NCBI GenBank assembly: GCA_902803355.1
Contig: CADCPP010000018.1
Coordinates: 1 to 5,147, forward strand
From: an uncultured Lachnospiraceae bacterium
GTDB taxonomy: Bacteria; Bacillota; Clostridia; Lachnospirales; Lachnospiraceae
DNA length: 5,147 bases
Direction of reading: 5' to 3'
The notes beneath the pieces were generated by a model. It was not told the origin of the DNA, searched no databases, and saw only the letters and a list, made by a program, of their open reading frames with translations. Made by a program: the position numbers and the translations under genes. This document shows positions 4,608 to 5,147 of the stretch, piece by piece; positions within the stretch are counted from its first letter, which is position 1, and each line of letters starts with the position of its first letter.

Positions 4608-5147
4608 TCAGAGGTTTTTCCTCTGTCTCAGGATCTCGAACGCCAGGATCCCGGTTGCCACGGACACATTTAAGGAATCGATGTCGCCCTGCATGGGGAT
4701 CGCCGTCACGAAGTCACACTGCTCTCTGACCAGGCGCGATACGCCGCTCCCCTCGCTGCCCATCACCAGTCCGATGGGTCCTTTCAGGTTCTGCCGGTAC
4801 ATGATCTCTCCGTCCATATCCGCGCAGACGAACCACAGTCCCTTTTCTTTCAGTTCTCTGATGGTCCTGCTCAGATTCGTGACCCGCGCCACAGGCGTAT
4901 AATTGACCGCGCCGGCGGAGGTCTTTGCCGCAGCAGCCGTCAGTCCCACTGCCCTGTCCTTCGGAATGATCACGCCGTGCGCGCCGGCCAGATTCGCCGT
5001 CCGCAGAATGGCGCCGAGATTGTGAGGATCCTCCACCCCGTCCAGAAGGATCAGGAAAGGCTCTTCGCCCTTCTCCTCTGCTGCCCGCAGCATATCCTCC
5101 ACTTCGGCATATTCATAGGCAGAGACAGCCGCGATCACGCCCTGATG
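4608..5147 (-). CDS. rlmB: 23S rRNA (guanosine-2'-O)-methyltransferase RlmB, C-terminal part (5' end outside window)
   Basis: RlmB belongs to the SPOUT/TrmH group and uses S-adenosylmethionine to 2'-O-methylate G2251 in the peptidyl-transferase P loop of 23S rRNA. The window holds 179 codons plus stop. The frame is open to the right edge and begins HQGVIAAVS, a typical internal RlmB sequence, so the GTG at 5138 is not the start. Roughly 70-90 N-terminal residues (the L30e-like RNA-binding domain) are missing. The three SPOUT motifs are seen, counting from the edge: DGVEDPHNLGAILRTA (36-51, with N43 and R49), MGSEGSG (129-135) and IPMQGDIDSLNVSVATGI (150-167, with N160), which form the trefoil-knot cofactor site. 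Close similarity to E. coli RlmB motifs favours this over other TrmH-family enzymes. It converges on the AraC-type gene with a 17-bp gap between stop codons. Confidence 0.93.
   Translation of the reverse strand, partial: HQGVIAAVSAYEYAEVEDMLRAAEEKGEEPFLILLDGVEDPHNLGAILRTANLAGAHGVIIPKDRAVGLTAAAAKTSAGAVNYTPVARVTNLSRTIRELKEKGLWFVCADMDGEIMYRQNLKGPIGLVMGSEGSGVSRLVREQCDFVTAIPMQGDIDSLNVSVATGILAFEILRQRKNL

Noticed and set aside
4608..5138. 5138 as the start of a short 176-residue TrmH-type protein
   Set aside because: The codon is GTG within an HQGV motif that is internal in RlmB, and the frame stays open to the window edge, so the gene is cut by the window.

Overview
This G+C-rich chromosomal window looks like a bacterium of the Clostridia, perhaps a Lachnospiraceae-type genome. 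The basis is protein style (the RecJ, MutY and RlmB sequences resemble Firmicutes homologues), strong AGGAGG-type ribosome binding sites, tRNA genes without an encoded CCA end, and consensus sigma-A-type promoters. The taxonomic call is an inference. The content is mostly housekeeping plus one transporter/regulator pair. No CRISPR array, insertion sequence, prophage or toxin-antitoxin locus is visible.

Layout, left to right. 1-734 (minus): the N-terminal part of recJ, a single-strand DNA exonuclease, running off the left edge. 789-1970 (minus): mutY, the adenine glycosylase of the 8-oxoguanine repair system, 54 bp upstream of recJ. 1996-2066 (minus): tRNA-Gly(CCC), only 25 bp upstream of the mutY start and driven by a consensus promoter at 2076-2104. 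2127-2174: an intrinsic terminator. 2186-2268 (minus): tRNA-Leu(AAG), with its own consensus promoter at 2304-2332. 2369-3607 (minus): a sodium/proton-coupled dicarboxylate/amino-acid symporter of the SDF (GltPh/EAAT) family. 3736-4590 (plus): a divergent AraC-family regulator, separated from the symporter by a 128 bp intergenic region holding a promoter and repeated operator-like motifs. 4608-5147 (minus): most of a 23S rRNA 2'-O-methyltransferase gene (rlmB), running off the right edge. Its intrinsic terminator lies inside the 3' end of the araC-type gene.

How the genes fit together. tRNA-Gly, mutY and recJ appear to form one transcription unit combining a tRNA with two DNA-maintenance genes. 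tRNA-Leu is a separate unit ending at the terminator at 2127-2174; symporter transcripts may also end there, because no terminator is seen just after the symporter stop. The divergent symporter/AraC arrangement suggests the regulator controls uptake of the transported substrate and itself, but this is inferred from position only. The symporter lacks the arginine that binds the acidic side chain in GltPh, so a non-acidic substrate is plausible.

I did not find a clearly new biological system. The best leads are an unusual bacterial tRNA-Leu with an A34 anticodon and a structured leader, the tRNA-Gly/mutY linkage, the altered substrate site of the symporter, the phased motif array in front of the AraC-type gene, and a terminator built into coding sequence.
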